Assembly (NCBI RefSeq): GCF_017654505.1 | Contig: NC_054555.1 | Coordinates: 2,200,335 to 2,264,334, forward strand | DNA: 64,000 bases | Direction: 5' to 3' | Source of the DNA: Polyodon spathula | Taxonomy: Eukaryota > Chordata > Actinopteri > Acipenseriformes > Polyodontidae | Part shown: positions 13,071-25,665 of the stretch, piece after piece | How positions within the stretch are numbered: the stretch's first letter is position 1 | Layout of the letters: every line of letters starts with the position of its first letter | Notes under the pieces: generated by a model | What the model saw: the letters and a program-made list of their open reading frames with translations, nothing else | The model's database searches: none | Told to the model about the DNA's origin: nothing | Translations under genes and position numbers: made by a program

Positions 13071-14664
13071 TCGACGAAGAGCTTTGGTTTAAGTCTTTGT
13101 TCTACAGCTCCCATAACAACTGCAGCTCCCTTCCATTTAAGGGACTAGCAACGCTAATGCATAGCTAGAGATGTATTCCCATGTCCGATTCATCATCGCA
13201 GAGGTGTTGGAACATGGGTCCTGTGTAATTAATGCAGCTCACTTAAAGAAATTAAAACCCAGCCTCCTGGTTATTGACTTGATGCGTCACTAACAGTACT
13301 GAATTCACAGGGGGACATTTTGATGTCCGCGCTGGCCAAGTTTTTATGCATCACAGACCACATGTTTTATTATTACTGATTTAGTTGACTTGATCCAGTG
13401 CTCTTAGGACTCTGTAATACCTGTTTACTTTTCCCATGTGTTGGCTTCTATATCATAGGTCGCATTGCTTGTATAAATAAGACATTAGCTGCTATCTGCC
13501 ATAACAGAAGCTACCCAAAGGAACTCCATGTACTGTGATTATCCAGTCCTGGGGTGGATCCCTGAAAAATGCAATTTGCCTTCTTTGTTGCCCGCCCATG
13601 GAATCCATTCCTGTGTCTCTGCTTTCTTGCTGGCTGGTTGAAACACCGTCCCTTTGGAAACCTTGTTTGCATATCCCTGAGCCCTGTGTAATTACGCTCA
13701 ATAGGTAGTTAATGTAAAGTCATAAATCAGTGGCAGGAATAAATATGGTATGAGAGGCTGGGCATCGATGAACTGTGTAAATAAATATTTACCTAGGTCT
13801 GCCTGTAGACTGCCCACCTGTGCCTGGGACTCATGCCTCAATTACAGCCCTTACTGCCTCAGATGTTGTTTTGTTTTGCACAGCTAGGACTGCTGCTATT
13901 CTTGCACTGAGCAGCGACACGGTGGTCCTACGATCGTGGTTGCACCTTGGCTTTTTTCTTCAGTCTGAAGCTGTGTTATTAAATGCTGCAATATCCTGAA
14001 ACCCCAGCTACATTGGTTCTGTGGAAGCTGATTTGATACATTAATAAATTAAATATTTTCTCCCAGTTATTATGAGACTGAATAGCTAAATCAAAGTAAA
14101 GAGACATTTCAAGACAGTGGTTCAAGCCGTACATTTAGTTCTTTTTTTTTTTTCTTTTCTTGAAGCTTAATTATCAAAATCACACTCCTGTGAGTAAAAT
14201 GAAAACATACTGCTATATAAAAAATATACCCTCTTCATTTTGAAACAGATTATGGTAATTGCTTGTGAATTCAGATCTTTTTAATTAAAATGGTAATTTT
14301 CTAGTTATCAAGAATTCTATATATTAAAAGTACTCCATCTGTTTGATTTGAAATGCACTGTTTGGGGCTGTGGTTTAGAATAGCTGTTTTGAACTGGTCT
14401 TCTCTCACAAAATGTATTTTGTATTCAGGTAAGAAGAGCAAGTTGAGAACATAGTAACTTAAAGCCAGCAGCAGAGAAGGTCTTAATAAAAAGTATAGAC
14501 CACTGCAATTCATTTACAGTACGTTCAAGAACCAGGAATTGAATCACACACACACAGTATAACCCATGCACTGGGGAGATCTGGTGATGATCCTGTTAGC
14601 TACAGTATAATCATATTTCAGTGCAATGTTGCATGCAGCTTCTCAGTAGTTATTGTTTTTTTTT

Positions 14665-14700
14665 TTCTTATCCAAGGTGACTGACAGAGACTAACTTATA
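14665..14700 (-). mobile_element. Short L2/SINE tail fragment, reverse orientation
   Basis: TCTTATCCAAGGTGACTGAC followed by AGAGACTAA resembles the reverse complement of the stem part of L2-type tails (the CTTATCCAAGGCGACTTACAG type in fishes). Only about 35 bases are recognisable, so this could be a coincidental or strongly decayed copy. Confidence 0.4.
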
Positions 14701-17649
14701 CTATCCTAACTCCTGATGTTAACTGTACTGTCCAGCTGGATCTTCTCTCTCCATTCAATAGACTTTCAAGTACCTTCTCTCCTTCCATTGTGTTATCAGT
14801 CAGCACACAACAGCAGTGGAGTTCAGTTCTCCCGGATCGTATTCCCCAGCCACTGGGCAAATGCTATCACTTAACAGCATCCAGCATTTACTCGGAATGG
14901 TGAGTAAGTGGACGGGAACATGTGTTTCTTTTTTTCTTCCAATTAAGCATCAAGGGTTAAATGAACCTCTGCGTTTGAAACACATTTGTGAACTAACGAT
15001 CTGTGATGTCTAATTATGAGTAAAAGTAATCACTCGGGACTTTGGCGTGACATTTTAATTAAACAGCAGAGAACGTGATGCAAGGCTATCTCAGGCTTAT
15101 TTTGTATCCTGTGCAGTATTTGGCGTTGCTAAATTGTTTTGCTGACCAAAGACCTTCTGCTTGCAAATTCAAACAAACTAACGCAAAAGGTTTGTTATAA
15201 TCAGGAACAAACTGTGCAGGGACCCAACACTCCCCCACCTCCCACCACACAGAGGTAGGCTTGTGTTTTTTCTCTTGCGTTGTTTTTTTTTTTTTTGTAT
15301 ATTCAATGATTTAATATTTAATGTAAACTTTAGTAATCTTCCTCGAGGGCACTTTAAAAGATAAGGTTCACGGGGGCTTGTGTAAACTTATAAATAAATG
15401 TATTTAGCTGTTTTTCTGCATGCATACAGATTGGAAATGGAATGACTTGCGGTTAAAGTTGAGTTTGATTTAATGACATCAAATGGAGCGTTCCTCCTTT
15501 TTCGTTCATTAATTATGCATATTTATAGCAGGCGTTGGCAGAACCATCGAGGCTAGAAAACAAGAACCTGAACCAGCCTCCAGCACATCTGGCTTTCTGC
15601 TTGCATGTGTGTTCTTGTGCATGGTTACATGGGCTTGTAGTGCGGAGATCTTGAAAACACCAGTGTCTAGTGTCTGTATCTCTTTCAAAGTGGCATGATT
15701 GTGGAGTTGTAGCATCTTATTGTATGTGGTTAACTTCACTATGTGAAGCCCCACAATGATCATGAGAAGCCACTTGCGGCCACACTCCCCAGATTGCTGC
15801 CGCGCTGTGATCTCTGGATTGTCTGTGTCTGTGCTTTGGAGGTGGGTAGAGGGGGTGTAGTTGTTTGCATTACCTGATTCGAACAAGCCTCGGCTTTCCT
15901 GGCCTCCATTGAAAGGATCTAGGGTGACATCTACTTGAAAGCACCAGTGAGAGAGAACATGCTGGAGGTCAGTTAATTTGAACAGTGGAATCCCTTAATA
16001 AGGTCGCATTGTCAGGATTGGAGTGTCTTTTACACTAATAGCATTGGTTTTTTCTTTCTTTTCCCTAAGAGCCGTGGAACTGCATTGCAAAGTACTGGAT
16101 TGAAAATGAAATGTGGATGGAGTTAACATTAGGCTGTTGTGGGGTTTTTTTTGGTCACTGAATAAAGGTGATCTAAAATGTGTTGGTGGCATCTTTTCTA
16201 GGCACATTTTTTTCAATTGCCGTCAATTGTGTTTTAGGGCTTTTGGCTGAATATTATATATTGTTCTCTTTACTGTTTTTTGAGTAAGGCAGACTAACTA
16301 TGTTGATACTGGTATTGTATATTGTTTTACAGTAAACATTTCTGTATATTTAAGAATCATGTGCTGTATTGTCATCACGTGTGTGTTTGAGAAGCTGGTT
16401 AGATGTATTACATTTATAACTTAACACTGCTACAGAATTTTGCCCCAAAAGTCACTAGGATCGGGATCACAATATAGTCTGTTAAGGGCAATTTCCATAT
16501 TAGATGTGTTTTTAGTGTTCCATGTGTTTCAAACGAGTAATCATAAGAAGCACCAATGAGTGGAGTTGCCTAAAACTGTGTGTATGCCTGCAAGCCAATG
16601 AAAAAACGTTGATTGTGTCGGGACAGAATTCCCTGAGTGTTAGTGCTTTCATTTAATTTATTTTTCTTGTTGGTCATGTCAATGTTAATATTGTGTTTCC
16701 CCCTACTGGCAGCCTGCAATAATTATGTTTCTTCCCGGATTACTCAAGCAGAAGTGATACATAGCAGGACAACTAAAGGTCACAAGAGAGACACACTCTC
16801 ACTTAAAATTTCAGACCAAGGGCCGTCATTTTAGCGGCTGCACTCTCCAGACCTGCAGTGTCATTCAGAAGAGGAGCAGATGCCCGTGTTGAGAACCAAG
16901 CCAGCGGTTCCTTGAGTCACTCCATGACAGCAGTGTGTAGTGATAGCTAATCTAGTGCTGAGAGAGCTGGGGCGGGGACACACACGCCTCGTAATGTAGG
17001 CTTCACTGCTCTGCGCCACACTCCCCCTGGACAAGGCACTGAAATATCTGGTGTTCTTTCTTTGGACTGCTTCCCAGGACCATCAGGGGGTAGAGCTGAC
17101 GCACAAAGCAGAGAGATTGGGTCAGCAAAGAGTCTCTAGAAAGCTTCATGCTGATCGCATGAAACTAGATTTTAATTTTAACAAAAAACACGGGTCCCAG
17201 AAAGATAGACAAGTTACATTCTCTTCCAATAAACATCAAGGGAAGACATGGAGAAGGATCCATGCAACGCAGCCGATCTGTCTTGTTTAATCCCAGTATA
17301 TGCTGTGAACCCAGTCTGTTCTTATGACGAAGCCTTCAGTTCAGGAGGTTGTGCACAGCTTTTTAATGTAAGAATGATGCACTTGGAAGTGGTTTGCTGG
17401 AAATGTGCTGCGTCTTTGTAAGTGTGATTGAAAAAGTATGTGGTGGTTCATCAGGAGCAGGGCAGGACTGTCTACTCTTGTGCCAAACCAAATGTACTGA
17501 TGTGTCCATATAGAAAGAAAATATATTTCTTCAAAGTATACAACACTGTGGAAATGTAACCTCAAGATTTGTCATTTATATCCTTTATGTACCGACCTGC
17601 ATGATAGCCTCTGGTTGTGATCATTTTTTGGTTACTAATCAGCGATATA

Positions 17650-17768
17650 TAATTATTTCAAATTAATTGCTTGTGTGACCTATTATATTATTTTTCAGCA
17701 ATAAAGTCACTAATTTGCCTATTTTGACACATCTCCAAGATTTTCAGTTCCAGTAGTTTGATATCATA
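17650..17768 (-). mobile_element. Tc1/mariner-like element, inner part, left of the LINE insertion
   Basis: This stretch matches, as reverse complement, the inner part of the element that begins at 20598. Shared blocks include CACTAATTTGCCTATTTTGAC and the following TTTTCAGTT and GTTTGAT.TCATA. It stops at about 17768, where the LINE begins, and the outer end resumes at 19591. The upstream limit near 17650 is where I stop seeing similarity, so the far end is not defined. Confidence 0.65.
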
Positions 17769-17770
17769 TT

Positions 17771-19530
17771 TCAGAAATAGAAATAAACATTGCTAAGGGA
17801 GCTAAAACCAATTCCAAAATGTTTTTCCAATATTACAACAGCAAGAGAACATTCAAAGAGGAGATTAAATGTTTAAGAGATACAAATGGCAAAATCGTAG
17901 AGGAAGAAAAAAAATAGCAAATATGTTAAATGATTACTTTTCACAAGTTTTTACAAAGGAAGATACTGACAACATGCCCCACATGTCATCCAGTTCCTGT
18001 CCAGTTTTAAATAACTTTAGCATAACTGAGGCAGAAGTGTTAAAGGGACTAGGAGCTCTTAAAATAAACAAATCCCCTGGGCCGGATGAGATCCTCCCAG
18101 TAGTGCTCAAAGAAATGAAAGAAGTAATTTACAAACCGCTAACCAAGATCATGCAGCAGTCTCTTGACACAGGGGTGGTACCGACAGACTGGAAAATTGC
18201 AAATGTAATACCGATCCACAAAAAGGGAAACAAAACTGAACCAGATAACTACAGACCAGTAAGCCTGACTTCTATTATATGCAAACTTATGGAAACTATA
18301 ATAAGATCCAAAATGGAAAATTACCTATATGGTAACAGGGTACTGGGAGACAGTCAACATGGTTTTAGGAAAGGGAGATCGTGCCTAACTAACTTGCTTG
18401 ATTTTTTTGAGGATGCAACATCGATAATGGATAATTGCAAAGCATATGACATGGTTTATTTAGATTTCCAGAAAGCTTTTGACAAAGTCCCGCACAAAAG
18501 ATTAATTCTCAAACTGAACGCAGTTGGGATTCAAGGAAACACATGTACATGGATTAGGGAGTGGTTAACATGTAGAAAACAGAAAGTACTGATTAGAGGA
18601 AAAACCTCAGAATGGAGTGTGGTAACCAGCGGTGTACCACAGGGATCAGTATTAGGTCCTCTGCTATTCCTAATCTACATTAATGATTTAGATTCTGGTA
18701 TAGTAAGCAAACTTGTTAAATTTGCAGACGACACAAAAGTAGGAGGAGTGGCAAACACTGTTGCAGCAGCAAAGGTCATTCAAAATGATCTAGACAAGAT
18801 TCAGAACTGGGCAGACACATGGCAAATGACATTTAATAGAGAAAAGTGTAAGGTACTGCACGCAGGAAATAAAAATGTACATTATAAATATCATATGGGA
18901 GATATTGAAATTGGAGAAGGAATCTATGAAAAAGACCTAGGAGTTTTTGTTGACTCAGAAATGTCTTCATCTAGACAATGTGGGGAAGCTATAAAAAAGG
19001 CTAACAAGATGCTCGGATACATTGTGAAAAGTGTTGAATTTAAATCAAGGGAAGTAATGTTAAAACTGTACAATGCACTAGTAAGACCTCATCTTGAATA
19101 TTGTGTGCAGTTCTGGTCACCTCGCTATAAAAAAGATATTGCTGCTCTAGAAAGAGTGCAAAGAAGAGCGACCAGAATTATTCCAGGCTTAAAAGGCATG
19201 TCATATGCAGACAGGCTAAAAGAATTGAATCTGTTCAGTCTTGAACAAAGAAGACTACGTGGCGACCTAATTCAAGCATTCAAAATTCTAAAAGGTATTG
19301 ACAGTGTCGACCCAAGGGACTTTTTCAGCCTGAAAAAAGAAACAAGGACCAGGGGTCACAAATGGAGTTTAGAAAAAGGGGCATTCAGAACAGAAAATAG
19401 GAGACACTTTTTTACACAGAGAATTGTGAGGGTCTGGAATCAACTCCCCAGTAATGTTGTTGAAGCTGACACCCTGGGATCCTTCAAGAAGCTGCTTGAT
19501 GAGATTTTGGGATCAATAAGCTACTAACAA
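17771..19530 (+). pseudogene. LINE ORF2 reverse transcriptase fragment, truncated and frameshifted
   Basis: An open frame runs from 17869 to 19527 (552 codons) with stop TAA at 19528-19530. Numbering from 17869, it contains KSPGPDE (68-74), the RT block YLDFQKAFDKVPH (197-209) with its catalytic Asp, GVPQGSVLGPLLF (255-267), and the FADD catalytic pair (285-288), followed by the C-terminal region with EYC and LERVQRRATRI. The methionine at 17869 is not the true start. The similarity continues upstream in another frame from about 17771 (AKGAKTNSKMFFQYYNSKR) and joins through a one-base slip in the A-run near 17907-17914. With no endonuclease domain and a frameshift, the copy should not move by itself, but the long intact RT frame suggests it is fairly young. 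Confidence 0.9.
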
Positions 19531-19590
19531 CCAAACGAGCAAGATGGGCCGAATGGCCTCCTCTCGTTTGTAAACTTTCTTATGTTCTTA
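17771..19590 (+). mobile_element. 5'-truncated non-LTR retrotransposon (LINE), CR1/L3-like
   Basis: This is the 3' part of a LINE: the reverse-transcriptase half of ORF2, a short 3' UTR of 63 bases, and a tail made of TTCTTATG-type units instead of poly(A), as in CR1/L3 elements. The apurinic endonuclease domain and ORF1 are absent, which is the usual result of incomplete target-primed reverse transcription. Coding similarity begins in the linker before the RT domain at about 17771, and the last tail base is about 19590. Both ends abut a Tc1/mariner-like element, which it interrupts. The sequence before the stop ends near GATGGGCCGAATGGCC, a 3' UTR motif I associate with a CR1-like family abundant in some fishes. 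Clade assignment is from motifs only. Confidence 0.88.
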
Positions 19591-19652
19591 TATGCACAAC
19601 AAATCAAAACAGCAGAAGCAATGGGGTGTTCTAATACATTTGCACGTTACTG
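19591..19652 (-). mobile_element. Tc1/mariner-like element, terminal part, right of the LINE insertion
   Basis: This is the outer end of the same element: GCACAAC.AATCAAAAC, then GCAGAAGCA, GGGGTGTTCTAATA and TTTGCACG.TACTG, followed by TA at 19653-19654. In reverse complement it starts CAGTA and matches the end at 20598 and the right end at 42809. Together with the left part it rebuilds one element cut by the LINE. Confidence 0.7.
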
Positions 19653-19929
19653 TAGGTCAACCCAACAAGGTAATTATCTGCGTTTGTGGAAGGATCTACA
19701 GTGGACAATGGCTTGCACACATGATGTACGTACGAGCCCTGGATTCACCAGATTCACAAAACCTGCTCCTTATTCCATTAGCTGTTGCTTAGAGAACGTT
19801 GCTAAAATTCAAATTCTCACAACTGCTAAATCTGCTAATCAACCCCAGCAGAGGGTTTAATAAAACAAAAAGCCAGCTGGACTACAGTGAGTTAACGTTT
19901 AAACCTCTCCTCTACTAAAGAAGATGCCA

Positions 19930-20020
19930 CGCAAATTACAAAATAATAAGCAGACTCAATTTGCATATTAATTAGCTTTTTCTGCATTGAAAGCAGCTGC
20001 TCATCGTCCCTAATTACTCA
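19930..20020 (+). promoter_or_regulatory. Candidate regulatory cluster with octamer and homeodomain sites
   Basis: A perfect octamer ATTTGCAT (19959-19966) is followed at once by ATTAATTAG, forming a POU/homeodomain composite. AAATTAC precedes it, and CAGCTG plus CTAATTAC follow within 60 bases. The block lies between the LINE-split element and the second Tc1-like copy. Function is inferred from motif content only. Confidence 0.25.
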
Positions 20021-20086
20021 AAATCTTTAGATGAGGAATTTGGAAGAGAAGGGATGCTCCCTCACTGTCAAGTGCTGTACCTGTGT

Positions 20087-20121
20087 GTATTTGTGTGTTT
20101 GTGCACGTGTGCATGTGTGTG
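20087..20121. repeat. Imperfect (TG)n microsatellite
   Basis: TGTG-rich tract with interruptions, from GTGTGTATTTGTGTG to TGTGTGTGCG. Confidence 0.75.
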
Positions 20122-20597
20122 CGTTCCATTTGTGTTGAAATCCAACACAGTCCCCCTTGATAATTTAATAACAAACCCTGTATCTGAGAAGAGGTCACCC
20201 TTGATAATTGCTAAGAGGTTTGGAACATCCTTGCAATGATAAGGGTGTTTATTATTACTATTAGCACCAGATGCTTGTCATTAATCACACCTCTTCTAAA
20301 TCAGCCAAGGCAACTGTTTCCATTGCCTATGAGTCTTGATTCCTGAAGTCTGCTCCTGTGCGGTCCGAGGCCTTTAAAAGTTAGTGTAGTCTGGTGCGAG
20401 AAAGCTAGTCTGCATTGCGGAACCCACTTTATTTCATTTTTCTTAAAGGTACAACCACACCAGTGAGCACTTTCTAAATACATCCATATCTATTTCAGGG
20501 TATGGCACCCATATTGAAAGTACATATATTTCCAATATATCTTAAATATATCGTTTGTGCTTTTAAAATGTTAATGCTACAATGCATCTGAAATATA

Positions 20598-20745
20598 CAG
20601 TAGTGTGCATATCTATTAGAACAGCCATTTGCTTCTGTAGTTTTGATTAGTTGTGCGTATGAAATCAAACCATGGTAACTGAAAATTGTCAAAATAGGCA
20701 AATTAGTGATTGTCTAATTGACTTTATAAATAGGCCACACATGTA
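20598..20745 (+). mobile_element. Tc1/mariner-like element end, second copy
   Basis: It begins CAGTAGTGTGCATATCTATT after TA at 20596-20597, continues AGAACAGCCATTTGCTTCTG, and matches the LINE-split copy in reverse orientation over about 110-150 bases. A CAG start next to TA is typical of Tc1/mariner ends. No transposase frame is recognisable in the following few hundred bases and no opposite terminus was found, so this is a one-ended or strongly decayed copy. The extent on the right is approximate. Confidence 0.65.
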
Positions 20746-23700
20746 ATTTGTTTAAAATAGTAAGAGAAAGGGAACACAGTCACAAATGCTAAAATATTTG
20801 AGACTTTTTAGATGTTGTTTTAAGATGTCTAATTAAAGCACAAAGTGGTCTACCATTCCACACACGAGTGCTTGTTGCCTCTATATCGCTTATTACTGAT
20901 GGGAAATTGAAATTCTCACAGCCAGAAGTTTTCATGCAGGTGGGTATATAAAGGCTATAAATGACAAATCTTGTGGAGTTCTATTAAACGTGAACACTAC
21001 TACTGTCTAAAAAATAAACATGTCTAAAAGAGTGCTGTTATTTGAGTTGTGTTTCATAGCCCAGGTATCTTCTTTTAAGTGTAAGACTTGAAATGGAAAG
21101 AGACGATGGAGAATGCTGTGTCTGTAATGCGCTAACAGGCTAACTGTCATAAACAGAACAAGCACAAGGCACTCCAGAGCAGTTTGGCGACAGCGACAGT
21201 CCTGGTTGTGACAAGCCTGTCAGGGCTGATGCTGGGAGATATTTACGCCGCACCATCAATGTGACATCCCAGACTGATTGTTTTCTTTTTAAGATAAGAA
21301 GCGGGCTGAATTCAACCTGGACCACAGTAATAAACGGACACGCTCGGCTTGGGTGACATGAAAGGAGTGTGTTAGATTGAAGGTCACCCAAAGAAACAAA
21401 TTAAATATCTTCGTGTACATGTGTATTTGTTCTGACACATCAGGAAAAATATGTTGTTTTTCAATTTTTTTTGGCTGTTTTTTTTTCAGCAAGAAGTTGC
21501 TTTGCAAAAAAATCAACCACACTATGACTAATAATTTGATATAGATTTCAAAATGACCATGTAATATGTTACAAAGCAGTATAATGTTAACCATCTCTCT
21601 CACCTGTTACGTTAAATGCCTGCCCTCTCAATGTAAGGATTTTTGTAACTGCACACAATTGCTGTGTGCAAATGAACAAGGACGAATAACCATAGCTCCT
21701 TTCTCATGTATTATTAAACATAACAAATGTTCTAAGAAACAATCCTTTGGGTTTTGGGATGCTGGTCCAGTATAAGTGCTCTTGCGGTTTTGTTACTTCT
21801 CTGAAACCTGTGTGTTTGTATGGTGTCATTTTCAATTTTAGATCTCGCTTTAAAAATAAAATGCTTGATTTACATTCTCAATCAACACCAATGAAACACC
21901 TACTGTAGCGTGTGGGTGCTTTCTAAAGACTGCAGAATGAATTATGAATGGAAGAACTCTTGAGCACAACACAAGCATCTCCACGTGTCTGTGTTTCCAT
22001 GAATAATGGTGGCACCCTGACCTGAACCTTCACATTTGTCAGTATCTGCTTGAGTGGCATTTACCAGGCTTACTTGGTTCTGGGCTCATTTTGCATCCCA
22101 CTGTTTACATTTTCATTGCTACAAGAAATTAAATGCAACCGAAACCAAATAAATACTGTTTACCACTTTGAGGTGTGTGGGCTGTTTCTTCTATATTGAT
22201 TGCACCTGCTTTGTGCTTGCTTTGATTTTTGATTTCTGGCCTCTCTTTCTGTCTCTCTCTATATATGTGCACATTGAGCATGTGGGTCGGAGTTGAAAGG
22301 TTTCATTGTCACGTGACTTGATTGTATAGAATGAGGACATCCAGCACTTATCATCAGCAGGAAAGCACAAAGGATGCTCAGAGCCAGGAAATGTCAGATA
22401 TATAAAGAAAAATGAAACCGCAATATTGGAGCAGCAGAGATCAGAACCACAATGATGTATTCATCATAAAAAAAGAAAGTAGAAATGTAAAGAATCAATA
22501 AAGACAATTGAAGCTACACTCATTACAACTCTCTCTGTCTCTCTCTCCCTCAATACACACTACAGTACAACCACAGCAATGTGAAGAATACAGTACACAG
22601 AGTAATGAAGAGCGGTGAAACCAGTTTATTCCATGAAGACGAACATTCAACACCTCGCAGCATGATGCTTTGCTTCAGAAAAATACAGAGCACGCGTGAC
22701 CTGCTACTGACCCTTAAACTTACTGCAGTAAATCGCCAACTGCAAAATGCAGTTACGTTAACAAAGCTGTAGCTACACTGTACATTGTCCGAAGTACATC
22801 ATTCTGTTGAGTTGACTTAATGTGACAGGGAAAATAGCTTTGATAAATGCATGGAGTTCTGTCCTTGTAATAACAGGATTGCATGTAGTACATATCCTCC
22901 CTCCAAGTAGTGATAATCTAGTCTCTCGCCCTTAACTGATTAACCATTTTCCAGGTCACAGAGACCTGCACACCTGTTAGAATGGTATTTGATGTAATGG
23001 GATGTGATTTGAAATGCTCTGGAACTGTGGGGAAAAAAGAACAAAGGGGATTAGAAACACAGTCACAGTGCTCTGAGTTGCCTGTCCTTTCAATGCAAGA
23101 GGAAGTCTGTCCTGTGAGTGAGGAACCCGCAGGTATAACTGCATTTATGACGCACCTCACCTGTCGCTGCACAAAGTAAAACTGAAAACACTGCCGACTC
23201 AAAAAGAAGAAATAACAGCAGCTGCATGATACTTCTATTGCAGCGTGATCAATCAAATTGCTGCTACTTTGGAGAATGCAGTTTTCAGGAGCTTGCTGAG
23301 TAACAATCGTGGATCTCAATCTTCAAGCTGTTCAATCCCAGGTACTCCTAATTCCTCAACTTTATTTCTGTAACAGCCTCCATATGTTTTACATTAACAG
23401 CCACCTGCCTTTGGATATTGCAGCGCAGCGACGGAACGCATGGAGAGTGAGGAAGAACAGCCAGCGATTTAAGTGGGGTTTGTTTTGTAGCTGTCAAATC
23501 AGTTTTATTTTAGGTTTCTGTTCGGTGGAACTATCCCTGAAGGACTACACTTCATGACCTGCTTTCTCTATTGGCACTCTAACATGATACAGTATGGGAC
23601 TGGGATTGAATTACCTTCAGCTGATCTGGTACATGATGGCTTAGTCATGTAAGAGTTTATTAACATGGTCTGCTCCATTATAATTACCTCTGTATTGTCT

Positions 23701-25665
23701 TTGGGAGTGTTGCTGTGTAAGGACTAACAGGTTCTGAGTGCCGAATCCTGGGCGTTGTTTTTGCTGTGAACATTGTCCATCTCTCAACACTGCAGCACAT
23801 GGTTCTATGCTGTTGTTTTTGCATCTTATTATCACGTTGTTAAATAATAACCTGGTAGGAGCTCTAAGAATCCCCCCTTAGACACCGACGTATTGATTAG
23901 GATGATGATCATCATCACAAATAAAGATACAATAATCGATATATGATCTCTGTCTTATTTTGAGGCACGGTTGGTCTATATAGTTAATATTTTCCTTGGG
24001 TTAAGACCTGGAAGGTTATCCTTGCAGAACTAATCTGTACAGTTGAGTTAATAACAATTGATATGACATAAACCATTTTGGGTATTTCTAGCAAACAACA
24101 ACATAAAAACAACACAGCATTAAAAAAAGCATTTCATTATTTGAGATTCTAATGAATTAAAAGGCTCAGGTCCTATCTTCGCTAAGGGTTGCATCACTTT
24201 CTTAAAATTGTAATAATTCTGAAGCAAGTCTTTACAGTTGGCCCGCAATTGTAAATGAATATGCATTATTGAATGTCAAAGCCTGCAGTACTTTCAGTTA
24301 AATGAATGAGTGGCCTAGTGCATGTGTATGTGTGGGTGTGTGTGGGCAGGTATTACTATCAATGTGCAAACAAAATTTGAAAGTGTCCCAACAAAGTCCT
24401 TTAAAAACGACGTTGTGGGGGCGTCCCCACTTTGTAAAACACGTTTTTAGAACGAAATATGCCTTAAAAAAAAAAAGTGCCAAAATATTTAGTTTTTTGT
24501 CGACTTTCACCCTGTGTGGAGTTTTGTCTGATTGAAGTTAGAAATAGTAAATAAAAATATCGTGAGAGTCAATGAGAAGTCCCCACAAATATAGGAATGC
24601 AAACGTGCATTTGCATGGCTGGGGGCACAAACACACTGTGTTTTACAAATTTAAGCAGATCGTTTGCTCGCATACACATACAGTAGGCCTTCTATAATAA
24701 GCAGAATTTAAATCAATGCAAATTGCATGCTCCAAGACTCTGCTGAAAGAACCTGCATTTGTTTGCAATGAAACCCCATTCTCGGATTCTAATTACAGCC
24801 CCACATCATTTGTCAAAGTACAGTGTACTTAATTGGCTCTTACTGACCAGCCACGCATAGTTTCACTGGTTAACAGCTTGTCCTTTCTGCATTGTAGGGG
24901 AGAAACATACTAAGGGAATCTTTAAACAATCCTTTGGGGATCACACAGTAATTGTGTGTACCAGCAAGGGCTATATTAACTTAAAATGAATTCTTATTAA
25001 TGTCTCAATTGGAAATCCCCCTGATTTAGTAAAGCATTAAATATGAAAAACTTTTGAAACAGTCATGCAGTTGTGTAAATAATGCACATCGAAAGCCCCA
25101 AAGTTTAACATCGGCCTTTCCTTAGTGTCTCAGTCCAGACACCAGCACTGGGTAAAATTCTTGAGTTGCAGGTGCCTTGGTCTGATCCTGTATTAAACAT
25201 CGCTGATTGGAGATGAGATATTGCATGCCTTTTCGGATATCCTTGTTCATTTTTTTCCCCCTATGTGAACAACTGATCCAGACATTAATCTGACTGATAG
25301 CTGCTGTGTCAGATCAGCTTTTCTCAAATCAGATTAGAGCTTTTAGTGCAATCGATATAATCTTTTCAAAGGTAAAAGATGACAATGTCACAAAGCAGAA
25401 TGCGCAAATGAAATGACGCTGACGTTTACATGCATATTTTAACAACACAAAAAAAAAAATCAATACGTTTATGAATGCTTGACATGCTCCATATCTGACA
25501 TGATCTGAGCTGAGAAAATGAAATGCCTTTGATTACCCAGTAGCCATTTCAGCTGCTATGGAGTTGCTGGTTTTCATTATAGTTTGCATTCGTTACCGTT
25601 TTTAAAATCCACTCCGCAGGGCAGAATTCTTCATTGAGATTTCACAATGGGCCACCTTTTAGAAA
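20746..25665. other. Intronic DNA, 20.7-25.7 kb
   Basis: No exon or named element. GATGATGATCATCATC at 23901-23916 is a perfect 16-base palindrome. The frame at 22918-23319 (minus, 133 codons) has no family signs. Confidence 0.5.

Larger units (their letters stand above)
12299..17649. other. Intronic DNA, 12.3-17.6 kb
   Basis: Holds the CA tract and the L2-tail fragment. TTAATTATGCATATTTAT at about 15508-15525 is an AT-rich octamer-like and homeodomain-like cluster. No exon recognised. Confidence 0.5.

Noticed and set aside
16637..16834. Signal-peptide-like frame considered as UNC5 exon 1
   Set aside because: Hydrophobic start occurs by chance in T-rich DNA. There is no suitable phase 1 donor after a cleavage site, no CpG-rich promoter context and no similarity to UNC5 leader exons.
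21018..21090. Transposase start following the second Tc1-like end
   Set aside because: The short frame starting with ATGTCTAAAAGAGTG stops after a few dozen codons and shows no helix-turn-helix or DDE motif.
22918..23319. 133-codon minus-strand open frame
   Set aside because: Includes poly-aromatic stretches and no family signature; likely chance.
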